This document shows positions 8,891-17,119 of a stretch of 64,000 nt of DNA, one piece after another. Position numbers and translations under genes: made by a program. The notes under the pieces were generated by a model. It did no database searches. It saw only the letters and a list, made by a program, of their open reading frames with translations, and had not been told where the DNA came from. The DNA is from JAHBVL01 sp963712055 (lineage in GTDB: Bacteria; Chloroflexota; Chloroflexia; Thermomicrobiales; UBA6265), in the NCBI GenBank assembly GCA_963712055.1, contig CAVQGN010000003.1, forward strand, positions 372,001-436,000, given 5' to 3'. How positions within the stretch are numbered: position 1 is the first letter of the stretch; every line of letters starts with the position of its first letter.

Positions 8891-10286
8891 GTCCTCTGGA
8901 CCTTATCGCCTGATTCAGCAGGTAATCGGATCGACCGACTTCGACGCGTTTCTCTTCCAGGATGCGGATGACTGGTCCAGGCACGACCGTCTCGAAATCC
9001 TGCTCCAGCATGCGATCGAAACCGGGACAGAACTGGTCGGGAGTCAGGGTTACCGGCTCATCGAAGATGAAGGCGAGGTGGTGACCTACAGCCATTCGCT
9101 CGAACCAGCCCGAACGATTCTGGAACGACCAAGTTCCAAACCTGTCCATCATCCGACCACGTTGGTGAGCAGGAATCTCATCCTCCGCGCTGGCGGGTTT
9201 GGCACGGGATTCCGCTATTCCGGCGACACCGAATTTCTGCGCCGCGCTGCATTTGCTGGACCGATCGACAATGTGCCGGAACTTCTCTATTTCTATCGAA
9301 CCCGCCGCGATTCCCTCACCGGTTCTGATGAAACCGGTAACCATACTCCGGTCAGACGCCAGCTTTGGAGTTTTCAACACGCTCGCGCCGATCACAATGC
9401 AGCGCGTGCCCGGTCGGGCGCTCCACCCGTGTTGTTGCCGATGTCGATGTCAGACCCAGTCACCCTGGACTATCTTTCCGGACCCGCGCTTTCGCCATTT
9501 TCAGATACGAGTCCGGCCAACATAGCTCCTCTTCCGCGAACAGCGCTTCCGCAATCTGCCTCCAGGCGAGAAACAGCGGCAGCACCACCGGTAAGACCAG
9601 TGTTCATCATTGGCGCCCCCAGGTCAGGTGCTAGCCTGCTTGCTTCATGCCTCGTTCAGCACGAAGCTTTTGAGCAACTCCTCGAACCGGGATGGCTGTT
9701 TGATCTGTCAGCGGCGGTTCAGCGAGTGTTCCTCGAAAGCGAAAACGCGATGTTGCCGTCGACCCTGTCACTTCTCGGTGCGGACATCGAAGGGTTTCTC
9801 GCCCATTTTGGCAAGGCAGCGTCCGATCTGATCCTGCATGGAGTTTCACCTGATCTCCTCGCACCGTTGCGAACGGACCAAAGCATCGATCTCCCGACTC
9901 CACAGTATCGTCGGTATTCGCAGGCATCGCGATTCATCAGCAGCGATCCAGCCACGGTACCCTTTGCGTTCGCATTGCACCGGCTTTTTCCGCGAGCACA
10001 GTTTATCCATGTCGTCCGAGATCCCGACGAAGTGGTCGCATCACTGACCGGGGACAACGCACGCTGGTATCGCTCCCGTTTTGTCACGATGACCGCCGAA
10101 GATGCTTATGACGAATGGGTCGAACGAGTTGAAGCGTGTGTGCAGATCGAACGAGCGTTTGGAGCGGAGAGTGTCCTGCGAGTTGATCGGGCCGATATGA
10201 TCGGCGACGCTGCTAGGACCCTAATGCTCGTTGCGGAGTTTCTTGGGGAGCACTACGATCCCGCAATGCTTAGGCCATTACGATAA
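8550..10286 (+). CDS. GT2 glycosyltransferase-sulfotransferase fusion
   Basis: Two domains. Residues 54-270 are a GT-A family-2 glycosyltransferase: RICALIPHFAAERYL start, VVIDDCS, then LFQDADDW as the DxD-type metal site. Residues 350-578 are a PAPS-dependent sulfotransferase: FIIGAPRSGASLLASC, the 5'-phosphosulfate loop, and FIHVVRDPDEVVASL, the 3'-phosphate site. The frame overlaps the preceding gene by 340 bases in the +1 frame. None of the in-frame starts (8550, 8580, 8661) has a good ribosome site. By analogy with the neighbouring synthetase-GT4 fusion, it was probably the C-terminal part of paralog 4, separated by a frameshift between about 8590 and 8700. The operon ends at the terminator just downstream. 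Confidence 0.75.
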   Translation: MITSNALSDPMTRISPGVSNSSYAREARSAVRDQPVSMPWASAPSSDSPLTADSRICALIPHFAAERYLADALDSLVKQTRKLDAIVVIDDCSAEPPTDIVARFPEVTLLRSTESSGPYRLIQQVIGSTDFDAFLFQDADDWSRHDRLEILLQHAIETGTELVGSQGYRLIEDEGEVVTYSHSLEPARTILERPSSKPVHHPTTLVSRNLILRAGGFGTGFRYSGDTEFLRRAAFAGPIDNVPELLYFYRTRRDSLTGSDETGNHTPVRRQLWSFQHARADHNAARARSGAPPVLLPMSMSDPVTLDYLSGPALSPFSDTSPANIAPLPRTALPQSASRRETAAAPPVRPVFIIGAPRSGASLLASCLVQHEAFEQLLEPGWLFDLSAAVQRVFLESENAMLPSTLSLLGADIEGFLAHFGKAASDLILHGVSPDLLAPLRTDQSIDLPTPQYRRYSQASRFISSDPATVPFAFALHRLFPRAQFIHVVRDPDEVVASLTGDNARWYRSRFVTMTAEDAYDEWVERVEACVQIERAFGAESVLRVDRADMIGDAARTLMLVAEFLGEHYDPAMLRPLR

Positions 10287-10301
10287 GCCCAAAAAGGGGA
10301 C

Positions 10302-10336
10302 AAAAAAACACCCGGCGGAAAACCGCCGGGTGTTTT
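10302..10336. terminator. Strong bidirectional intrinsic terminator
   Basis: Perfect 11-bp stem (10308-10318 with 10323-10333) and an AAAA loop, preceded by a run of seven A and followed by four T. It can stop transcription from both sides. It lies between the end of the synthetase/glycosyltransferase array and the convergent LPSTG-protein gene. Confidence 0.85.
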
Positions 10337-10353
10337 GGATTTCGTACGGGTGT

Positions 10354-10788
10354 TTACTCTGCTTCTTCAGCAGCGGTCTTCGGCTGGCGCATTCGCAGAG
10401 CGATCAGTGCCGCGGCCGCAGCTCCAGCTGCGATCACGGTCGTGTTCATGCCACTCTGTCCGTCTGCCACACCAGTCGAGGGAAGAGCAGCCACGGTTAC
10501 GCCACCGGAAGTCTTGCCGCCACCCCCGCCACCGGAATGCATGCCGCCGCTTCCGCCGCCAGCATGACCGCCGCCACCGCCGCCGCCATAAACGTCACCG
10601 CCACCAACTTCCTGTCCGTAGACATCCGACGACAGGACTGCTTTCTTGCTCGCCGGGGCGGCCGACAGATTGTCAGCAAGAGCAACGGCCGCAGCCATCG
10701 ATGCTCCAAGACCAACCATACCGCGGACAAAAGACCGGCGGCTGATTCGCCCACGCACATACGCGTCTGTCAACTCACTTCGAGACAT
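10354..10788 (-). CDS. Tat-exported, glycine-rich, LPXTG-anchored small surface protein
   Basis: A 144-residue precursor. Residues 1-45 are a twin-arginine signal with SRRSFVRG at 17-24 and an Ala-rich hydrophobic core ending near SAAPA. Residues about 60-95 are a Gly-rich tract with interspersed His, Ser, Met and Tyr. LPSTG sits near 103-107. It is followed about 10 residues later by an Ala/Ile/Leu membrane span and a RMRQPK tail, the layout of a sortase sorting signal. The ATG has GGGAGGGG upstream. The gene has its own candidate promoter and shares the bidirectional terminator, so it is monocistronic. No sortase lies in the window. It could be a structural surface peptide, a metal binder, or the acceptor modified by the enzymes encoded opposite; the last is only a hypothesis. 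Confidence 0.75.
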   Translation of the reverse strand: MSRSELTDAYVRGRISRRSFVRGMVGLGASMAAAVALADNLSAAPASKKAVLSSDVYGQEVGGGDVYGGGGGGGHAGGGSGGMHSGGGGGGKTSGGVTVAALPSTGVADGQSGMNTTVIAAGAAAAALIALRMRQPKTAAEEAE

Positions 10789-10841
10789 AACCCCTCCCGG
10801 AGAAACACACTAACCCAAGCCACAGGTGGCCAACTAACATC

Positions 10842-10870
10842 AGTCTAGCAACAACCATACCCAATTGCAA
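10842..10870 (-). promoter_or_regulatory. Candidate sigma-70-type promoter of the LPSTG-protein gene
   Basis: On the minus strand, TTGCAA (10870-10865), a 17-base spacer and TAGACT (10847-10842), each matching four of six consensus bases. The -10 lies about 54 bases upstream of the ATG. The rest of the gap up to the rex start (11079) shows no gene that I can support. Confidence 0.4.
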
Positions 10871-11079
10871 GAATCAATTTCGAACACATCGACCATGCGC
10901 CGTGCCGAACTGGGTGCGTCCGTACAGGATAGATGACTCTCGCAAACAACTTCGTTGACGCCCATCAACCATCTCGCACATACTCTTTGCAAGAATGCAT
11001 GGTGGCTTTTCATCGTTGGTGAAGCCCATGCCGCCGCCGCTCCTTCGCATCCCGCCCCGGGTAAGTGACGAACTCGTAA

Positions 11080-11769
11080 ATGGTAAACCGCCAAACCTCC
11101 GTCCAAACGCCACATCTGGACCTGGGCCTCCAAGACACATCTTCTACAGACCATCCTGCCGTACCGGACGTCGTCGTTCGCCGCCTTCCGCTTTACGTCC
11201 GGTCATTGCGTGCCATGAGCGATCTGGGGATTGCGTCAGTTTCGTCAGAGGGCCTGGCCGAAGCGATCGGGGTCACCGCCGCCCAGGTTCGGCGCGACCT
11301 TTCCTATTTCGGCAGGTTCGGTAAACAAGGAAAAGGCTATGAAACCGCGTATCTCGCGGACGCGTTCGCCCATTTCCTCAAGCTCGATCGGCAATGGCCA
11401 GTCGCGCTGGTTGGATACGGCAATCTCGGTCGGGCGATTGTTGGCTATCGCGGTCTGATCCCGTCATCCTTTTCTATCGTCGCGATTTTCGATCAGGCAG
11501 CCGGTATCCAAGAGCCGAATGACGAAGAGCAACCGATCTATAGTGACGAACAAATCGGAGACGTCATTAGTCAGCTGGGTATTCGTATTGGGATCATCGC
11601 TGTTCCCGCCAGCGAAGCGCAGAAGGTCGCGGACCAGATGGTCGATGCCGGGGTTGAAGCCATTCTCAATTACGCGCCCGTGGTGCTGCGCGTGCCGGAT
11701 AGCGTTACTGTCCGCGAGATCGATCCGATCTCCTCGCTGCAGTCAATGACCTACTACCTACCAGACTAA
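11080..11769 (+). CDS. rex: Redox-sensing transcriptional repressor Rex
   Basis: Rex senses the NADH/NAD ratio and represses fermentation and respiration genes until NADH releases it from DNA. The 229-residue product has an N-terminal winged helix (VVVRRLPLYVRSL near 31-43, then GVTAAQVRRDLSYFGRFG as the recognition region). A Rossmann NADH domain follows with VGYGNLGRAI near 112-121, and the C-terminus has a domain-swap helix. Length is slightly above the usual 210 or so because of about 25 extra N-terminal residues. No clear Shine-Dalgarno precedes this ATG, so a downstream start is possible. No complete Rex palindrome was found nearby. Confidence 0.92.
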   Translation: MVNRQTSVQTPHLDLGLQDTSSTDHPAVPDVVVRRLPLYVRSLRAMSDLGIASVSSEGLAEAIGVTAAQVRRDLSYFGRFGKQGKGYETAYLADAFAHFLKLDRQWPVALVGYGNLGRAIVGYRGLIPSSFSIVAIFDQAAGIQEPNDEEQPIYSDEQIGDVISQLGIRIGIIAVPASEAQKVADQMVDAGVEAILNYAPVVLRVPDSVTVREIDPISSLQSMTYYLPD

Positions 11770-11779
11770 TCGCTGAGAT

Positions 11780-12274
11780 TCACGCCGCATCGCGAGCCGG
11801 AAAACCGTCCTGCTGCCATTGCTGATAATTCCAGACGGTCAATTGCCGACGGATCTCCCGCACCGACCGCTCATCCATGTTCGAAAAAGAGAGCAACGCG
11901 GCGTCACTCAACCGCTCCGCTTCAGCAATCGTTTCCACTCCATGCCGGAGGAGAATATGGTTCACCCGCGGTGAAAGATCGAGAAGCTCGATTCGGGGAT
12001 AGATCCGTGCCCGGATCGATGCCGCCGCCAGTTCGATGAGGCTGATAATCAGCACCGGGATTCCGATGACAATACCGGTCAGCGCAAGCCAGCCGATCGA
12101 AATCATGACGGATTCACCCGCGCTGTCACTGATCAGCCAGGGGAGGAAGAGCACCAGGCTGCAGCCGATAACCAGCAGGAAAGAGCGGCGAATGGGGTTG
12201 TTTTCAAACGGATCGTGAACTGCTGATTCGGATCGTTGCTGGGATTCCAACATCATCAGATTGCGACTTCGCAT
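11780..12274 (-). CDS. Two-TM membrane protein with RNA-polymerase-alpha-CTD-like tail
   Basis: A 164-residue protein read from ATG 12274, which has GAGGAAC upstream; longer upstream starts would run into the divergent promoter region. Two hydrophobic spans lie at about 37-57 and 65-88. The C-terminal 60 residues (IELLDLSPRVNHILLRHG, TIAEAERLSDAALLSFSNM, RSVREIRRQL) match the helix-hairpin-helix layout of the alpha-subunit C-terminal domain, in the same order and spacing. In RNA polymerase that domain binds UP-element DNA and activators; on a membrane protein its role is unknown. It is divergent from the SH3-domain gene and convergent with rex. I recognise no named family. Confidence 0.65.
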   Translation of the reverse strand: MRSRNLMMLESQQRSESAVHDPFENNPIRRSFLLVIGCSLVLFLPWLISDSAGESVMISIGWLALTGIVIGIPVLIISLIELAAASIRARIYPRIELLDLSPRVNHILLRHGVETIAEAERLSDAALLSFSNMDERSVREIRRQLTVWNYQQWQQDGFPARDAA

Positions 12275-12525
12275 GGTGCTCGTTCCTCGTCTGGTTTGCC
12301 GTAGCGGTTCGGCGTGGCGCGAGAACACTCTGAGTCTCGGACTATAGCCCGGTCTGGCGTGTGGAAACAAGAGGATACACAGGCGAAAACCGCCGGCCAA
12401 ATCGGGTAGGAAGCACGACGTCACGTTTGCAAAGCGGTTGCCCGGTGTGGTATTCCGGTCCCAATCGAATGAGCTTCCCGCTCCTTCGACCCGACCAATA
12501 CGCACGATCCACTGAGGAAAGGGGG

Positions 12526-14439
12526 ATGGCCGTGCGAAGAGGAATGGTCAGAAGGCATGGTGATGGGCACCCGCCGATTCATCGCTGGTTACTAGTGGTG
12601 ATCGCCACGCTTTTCTGTTTCACGTTACTGTCCGAGGCTGTGCTGGCAGCACCGGATTCGAGCGGCGAACAGCCGCAAACCAATGCCGTCAATCTCGGAG
12701 GCGGAACATACCGGGTCACCGCGTCGGTCTTTGCAGAGGGCACCGATGGCCAGGTTGGAACAATTGCCTCCAGCGGACATCTCATCCAGGCGAATGACAA
12801 TCTCGTTGCACTCCCAGGCTGCACGCAGTCATCCTGTCCCTGGGTTGCGACCGGAACCGGGGTAAACGGAACCTACGGTCCACAGACCACCTGCGCCGAA
12901 AGTGACGGGCTCTGCTGGGTCCAGATCGTCAGCGACACCACCGGCGCCTGTACGGTCGCGCCGGTCCACGATCGTGGCCCGCTTTTTGTCAAAGACAACT
13001 GGTGGGCGGCTCAGTCCGCCCGGAAATACAACGTGCCCCAGGGCATTCCCGCCGCTGAATATGCCCGCGACGGGACGAATTTCGGGTTTGGCGCCGGCAT
13101 CAGCGACGTGGGCTATGACATCCAGAATGTGTACCGGTACGCGGCTGGAATCGACCTCGCTGGCGGGACCTGGAAAGCACTCGGGCTGCCCATTTCGGCG
13201 GGGATCACGTCGGTAACCGTCACCATGCTCTGGCAGGCCGGGATAACCCATACCCAGGCCTGCAATGGTTCTCCTGGCGGAAGCACTCCCGGCGACACGA
13301 CTCCAGCAACGGGCAACGCCAGCACAACGACCGGCCTGAGACTGCGGTCCGGACCGAGTCTGTCCTCTGGGATCATCACGGTGATGCCATCGGGCAGTCG
13401 TGTGACCGTTACCGGAGGAAGTCAGGGTGGCTTCTACCCGCTCACCTTCAATGGCAGCAGCGGCTGGGCGTCGGGCAACTTCCTCTCGATCGATGCCGGT
13501 CAAGATCCCGGCAGCGATGGCAGCGAAAGCTCGACCCCAACTCCGACACCAACGCCCTCGCCACCTACGACCGGAGGGTCGACGGCGACTGTGACGACAT
13601 CGCTCTATCTTCGCTCCGGACCGGGAAGCAGCAATGCCCCAATTCTGGTGATGCCGGCCGGTGCCAGCGTCACGTTGACTGGTCAGACCTCCGGCAGTTG
13701 GCTTTCCGTTTCCTACAACGGCACCGCTGGTTGGGCCTACGGTGACTATCTTTCGACCGGGTCCACACCAACCGAACCACCTCCATCGAGCGGACCGACC
13801 GGCACCGCTACCGTGACGACGTCGCTTAATCTCCGCTCCGGCGCTGGCACGAGTTTTGGTGTTTTGCTGGTGATGCCGCCAGGCGCGACAGTCACGCTCA
13901 ATGGCAGTCAGTCGAACGGTTACCAAAAAGTGACCTACAACGGCACAACTGGGTGGGCATATGGCGACTATCTGACCACCGGGTCCGTTCCGACAACGCC
14001 CCCACCTACAACTCCCACTCCACCGCCGTCAACCGGTCAGACTGGACCAGCGACAGTGACCACATCGCTCAACCTCCGCAGTGGACCAGGAACGAGTTAT
14101 GGCGTGGTTACGGTGATGCCACGCGGAGCGGCCGTGACATTAACCGGAGAAACGAGCAACGGCTATCTGGGGCTGACCTACAACGGTCAATCCGGCTACG
14201 CAGCCGCGCAATATCTGGAAATCGGTGCAGCGGCGCCGACCGCCCCGTCAGGGAGCAACACCGCAACCGTGATCGACGGCACGCTCAATCTGCGCGAGCA
14301 GCCAAGCACGAGCTCTGCGGTTCTCCTTGTTCTCCCGGACGGTGCCACCGTCACCCTGAACGGCGAGGAGCGAGACGGCTTCACCTCGGTGACCTTCAAC
14401 GGCACCGCTGGTTGGGCGTATAGCCTGTATCTGGAATAG
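12526..14439 (+). CDS. Secreted RlpA-like/five-SH3b-domain cell-wall protein
   Basis: A 637-residue exported protein. ATG 12526 is chosen because GGAAAGGGGG precedes it and a signal peptide follows (basic start, hydrophobic core, cut near SEAVLAAP). Residues about 60-250 look like a double-psi beta-barrel of RlpA/expansin type, including VAPVHDRGP. Five bacterial SH3 repeats of about 55 residues follow, joined by Pro/Thr/Ser linkers. Each starts TVTTSLNLRSGPG or a variant and ends GTAGWAYGDYL or a variant. SH3b repeats bind peptidoglycan peptides, so a wall-binding or wall-remodelling role is likely. The near-identity of repeats 2-4 suggests recent internal duplication. Catalytic residues were not confirmed. 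Confidence 0.8.
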   Translation: MAVRRGMVRRHGDGHPPIHRWLLVVIATLFCFTLLSEAVLAAPDSSGEQPQTNAVNLGGGTYRVTASVFAEGTDGQVGTIASSGHLIQANDNLVALPGCTQSSCPWVATGTGVNGTYGPQTTCAESDGLCWVQIVSDTTGACTVAPVHDRGPLFVKDNWWAAQSARKYNVPQGIPAAEYARDGTNFGFGAGISDVGYDIQNVYRYAAGIDLAGGTWKALGLPISAGITSVTVTMLWQAGITHTQACNGSPGGSTPGDTTPATGNASTTTGLRLRSGPSLSSGIITVMPSGSRVTVTGGSQGGFYPLTFNGSSGWASGNFLSIDAGQDPGSDGSESSTPTPTPTPSPPTTGGSTATVTTSLYLRSGPGSSNAPILVMPAGASVTLTGQTSGSWLSVSYNGTAGWAYGDYLSTGSTPTEPPPSSGPTGTATVTTSLNLRSGAGTSFGVLLVMPPGATVTLNGSQSNGYQKVTYNGTTGWAYGDYLTTGSVPTTPPPTTPTPPPSTGQTGPATVTTSLNLRSGPGTSYGVVTVMPRGAAVTLTGETSNGYLGLTYNGQSGYAAAQYLEIGAAAPTAPSGSNTATVIDGTLNLREQPSTSSAVLLVLPDGATVTLNGEERDGFTSVTFNGTAGWAYSLYLE

Positions 14440-14448
14440 ACAACGCGA

Positions 14449-14476
14449 AGTAGGCGGGTCTTCGGACTCGCCTACT
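14449..14476. terminator. Hairpin shared by convergent genes (UUCG loop)
   Basis: A 12-bp stem (14449-14460 with 14465-14476, one G-U pair) capped by the very stable TTCG tetraloop. It overlaps the stop codon of guaA and follows the SH3-protein gene. No T-run flanks it, so termination is likely but not textbook. Confidence 0.55.
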
Positions 14477-16100
14477 CCCACTCGATTGTTGCTGGCGGTT
14501 TGGACGAGATGTCGTAGACGACCCGGTTGATCCCGCGGACTTCGTTGACAATCCGGCTGCTCATGGTCGCCAGCACATCATACGGAATCCGGGCCCAGTC
14601 CGCCGTCATCGCATCCTGACTGGCTACGGCACGGATCGCGCAGACCCGGGCATAGGTGCGGTAATCGCCCATCACTCCGGTCGAGTTCACCGGCAACAAC
14701 ACAGCAAAGTACTGCCAGATCTCCCGGTCGAGACCCGCTTTTTCGATCTCCTCACGGACGATGGCATCCGCGCGGCGGAGCAGATCGAGATCGGCCTCAT
14801 TGACATCGCCGAGAATGCGAACGGCCAGACCGGGACCGGGGAAAGGTTGCCGCCAGACGATTTCGTCTGGCAACCCGAGCGCAGACCCGACCGCTCGGAC
14901 CTCGTCCTTGAACAGGAACTTGAGCGGTTCGAGCAGCGAAAACTCCATATCGTCCGGAAGACCGCCGACATTGTGATGTGTCTTGATCTTGGCAGCGGCT
15001 TTGGTGTCTGCAGTCGTGCTTTCGATCACGTCGGGATAGAGCGTTCCCTGAGCGAGAAACTCAAACGGACCGTGGGTGTCAGCTTCACGTTCGAACACGC
15101 GCACGAATTCGTCACCAATGATCCTGCGTTTTTCCTCAGGATCGGCGATACCTTCTAGGCGAAAAAGAAACCCGGCTCCAGCGTCTGCGTAGACCAGCTG
15201 CATCCCGAAGTTGCGGGTGAAGACATCCCGCACGAGATCGGCCTCACCCTGGCGGAGAAGACCATTGTTGACGAAAACCGGTGTCAGTTGATCGCCGATC
15301 GCACGGTGGATCAACGCTGCCGCCACCGACGAATCGACCCCACCGCTCAAACCAAGGAGTACCCGCTTGTCGCCCACTTGCTCGCGAATACTGCGAACAG
15401 CGGCGTCGACAAACGACTCCGGCGTCCAGTTCCGCGATACACCGCAGACGTTGGTCAGGAAATTCGTCAGGATGTGCTGGCCCTGCGGCGTATGAGCTAC
15501 CTCGGGATGGAACTGGATCGCGTAATACGGTTCGCGGCCGATCGCGGCGATCGGCGCGTTGGCGGACCTGGCGAGCACCGCGAAACCGTCCGGCGCCGTT
15601 TCGACATGGTCACCATGGCTCATCCAGACACTCAGCTGGTCGTCGAGACCATCGAAAAGTGGGTCGGCTTCGACAACCGAAAGCATCGCCAAACCGTATT
15701 CGCGATGATCTGCCGGTTCGACCGCGCCACCGAACTCCCGCGCCAGTAATTGCATTCCATAGCAGATACCAAGCACCGGCAACCCGGATTTCAGCACCCA
15801 TGCCGGCAGTTGCGGAGCGCCTTTTTCGTAGACACTCGCCGGGCCACCAGAAAGGATGATCCCTTTCGGGTGCAGCGCGGCGATGTGCTCCCAAGGTGCG
15901 TCGAACGGAACGAGTTCGCTGTAGACACCGGCTTCCCGCACTCGCCGGGTAATCAACTGACTGTATTGCGACCCAAAATCGAGCACCACCACTGCATCGA
16001 CCCGTTCATCGCTCGAGCCGTCCTGGCCGAGGAGATGAGCCGATTCCTCGATCGGTGGTTCGACAATCGAAACAACGCCTTCGCTGGTTTCCGTTTCCAC
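14472..16100 (-). CDS. guaA: GMP synthase (glutamine-hydrolysing)
   Basis: Converts XMP, ATP and glutamine to GMP in the last step of guanine nucleotide synthesis. The 542 residues have three parts. First is a class I glutaminase (LDFGSQYSQLI start, nucleophile in GICYGMQLL, catalytic FHPE). Next is the ATP-pyrophosphatase domain with LSGGVDSSVAAALI. Last is the C-terminal dimerisation domain with QPFPGPGLAVRI and the usual ending IEWE. The first 30 or so residues are an extra acidic extension. The GTG start has CGGAGG upstream. It lies 43 bases after the upstream luciferase-like gene on the same strand, so it may be read as the last gene of that run. Confidence 0.97.
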   Translation of the reverse strand: METETSEGVVSIVEPPIEESAHLLGQDGSSDERVDAVVVLDFGSQYSQLITRRVREAGVYSELVPFDAPWEHIAALHPKGIILSGGPASVYEKGAPQLPAWVLKSGLPVLGICYGMQLLAREFGGAVEPADHREYGLAMLSVVEADPLFDGLDDQLSVWMSHGDHVETAPDGFAVLARSANAPIAAIGREPYYAIQFHPEVAHTPQGQHILTNFLTNVCGVSRNWTPESFVDAAVRSIREQVGDKRVLLGLSGGVDSSVAAALIHRAIGDQLTPVFVNNGLLRQGEADLVRDVFTRNFGMQLVYADAGAGFLFRLEGIADPEEKRRIIGDEFVRVFEREADTHGPFEFLAQGTLYPDVIESTTADTKAAAKIKTHHNVGGLPDDMEFSLLEPLKFLFKDEVRAVGSALGLPDEIVWRQPFPGPGLAVRILGDVNEADLDLLRRADAIVREEIEKAGLDREIWQYFAVLLPVNSTGVMGDYRTYARVCAIRAVASQDAMTADWARIPYDVLATMSSRIVNEVRGINRVVYDISSKPPATIEWE

Positions 16101-16143
16101 GTGGGTGCCTCCGGGATGACTGCCTATCTAGTCTCTGCTCAGT

Positions 16144-17091
16144 CTACGATGCCGACGAACCGAGCCGGTCGAGCTCGGCCAGAACTGGTGCAAGCGCCTC
16201 GATGCCGGCCACGCCTTGAACCCGCGGCGTGATCTGGATATGCGAGATTCCCTCATCAGCGAATGCTTGCAGCATCAGCGCGATCTCTTCGACCGAACCT
16301 CGAAGCGGCTGGACCGGACTGGACGCATTGGCTTCCCATTCTGATTCGGGACGTTGGTCGATCATCACGCCGATCGTCCGCCCGAGCGACGCTGGGTTCC
16401 GTCCGATTTCGAGACAGGCGGCATCAACAGCCTCGCGCATCGGCGGGACTTCGCTGACATCACTCTTGCCATGTACTAACCACCCATTCCACAGATCGGC
16501 ATGCTTTGCGACAAGCCCAAGCATCCGTTGCTTCGACGCCAGCGCGCCGATGAGGATCGGAGGTCCTTCAGGTCGCGGTCCCCGGGGTCGGAGTTCACAG
16601 TCGCGGAGGGTGAAATAGGTCCCTTCATGGTCGATCGCACCCTCTCTGAGCAACGTGCGGATTATCGTGACGGCTTCGTCGAAACGGCTGAAACGGTGAT
16701 CGAAGGGATAGCCAAAGGCTTCGTATTCCGGCTCATGCCAACCAGCGCCGAGACCAAGGATCAACCGACCACCGCTGATCTCGTCGACCGTGTCAGCGAT
16801 CTTTGCCATCAACCCGGGATTGCGAAAGGAGATGCAAGTCACCAGCGAGCCCAGTTCCATTTTCGAAGTGCTCGCCGCCAAAGCCGGCAGGAGCGACCAG
16901 CATTCCCATGGTCCATGCGGTGCTTCACCCGGATTCTTGAACAGCAAATGATCCGGTACCCAGAATGAATCAAAACCGATCGATTCGGATTCGGTCGCCA
17001 TGGCGCGCAGATCGGTCCAGCGCAAAGCACCGTCACGCATGCCCCCCGCCATTGCTGTGATGAAAATGCCAACCTTGAGCGGTCGCGTCAT
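16144..17091 (-). CDS. Luciferase-like (LLM) F420- or FMN-dependent oxidoreductase
   Basis: A 315-residue TIM-barrel of the bacterial-luciferase family. Family members use F420 or FMN for hydride transfer or monooxygenation; the substrate is unknown. Visible blocks are GFDSFWVPDHLLF, the GRLILGLGAGWHEPEY element after the central strand, and the RPRGPRPEGPPILIGA block typical of F420-associated members. ATG 17091 is preferred over an upstream start because GGGGGAAG precedes it. It lies 28 bases downstream of a paralog with the same blocks, so the two probably arose by duplication and may act in the same pathway. Confidence 0.85.
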   Translation of the reverse strand: MTRPLKVGIFITAMAGGMRDGALRWTDLRAMATESESIGFDSFWVPDHLLFKNPGEAPHGPWECWSLLPALAASTSKMELGSLVTCISFRNPGLMAKIADTVDEISGGRLILGLGAGWHEPEYEAFGYPFDHRFSRFDEAVTIIRTLLREGAIDHEGTYFTLRDCELRPRGPRPEGPPILIGALASKQRMLGLVAKHADLWNGWLVHGKSDVSEVPPMREAVDAACLEIGRNPASLGRTIGVMIDQRPESEWEANASSPVQPLRGSVEEIALMLQAFADEGISHIQITPRVQGVAGIEALAPVLAELDRLGSSAS

Positions 17092-17119
17092 CGCTTCCCC
17101 CTTATTAAGATCAACTGAC

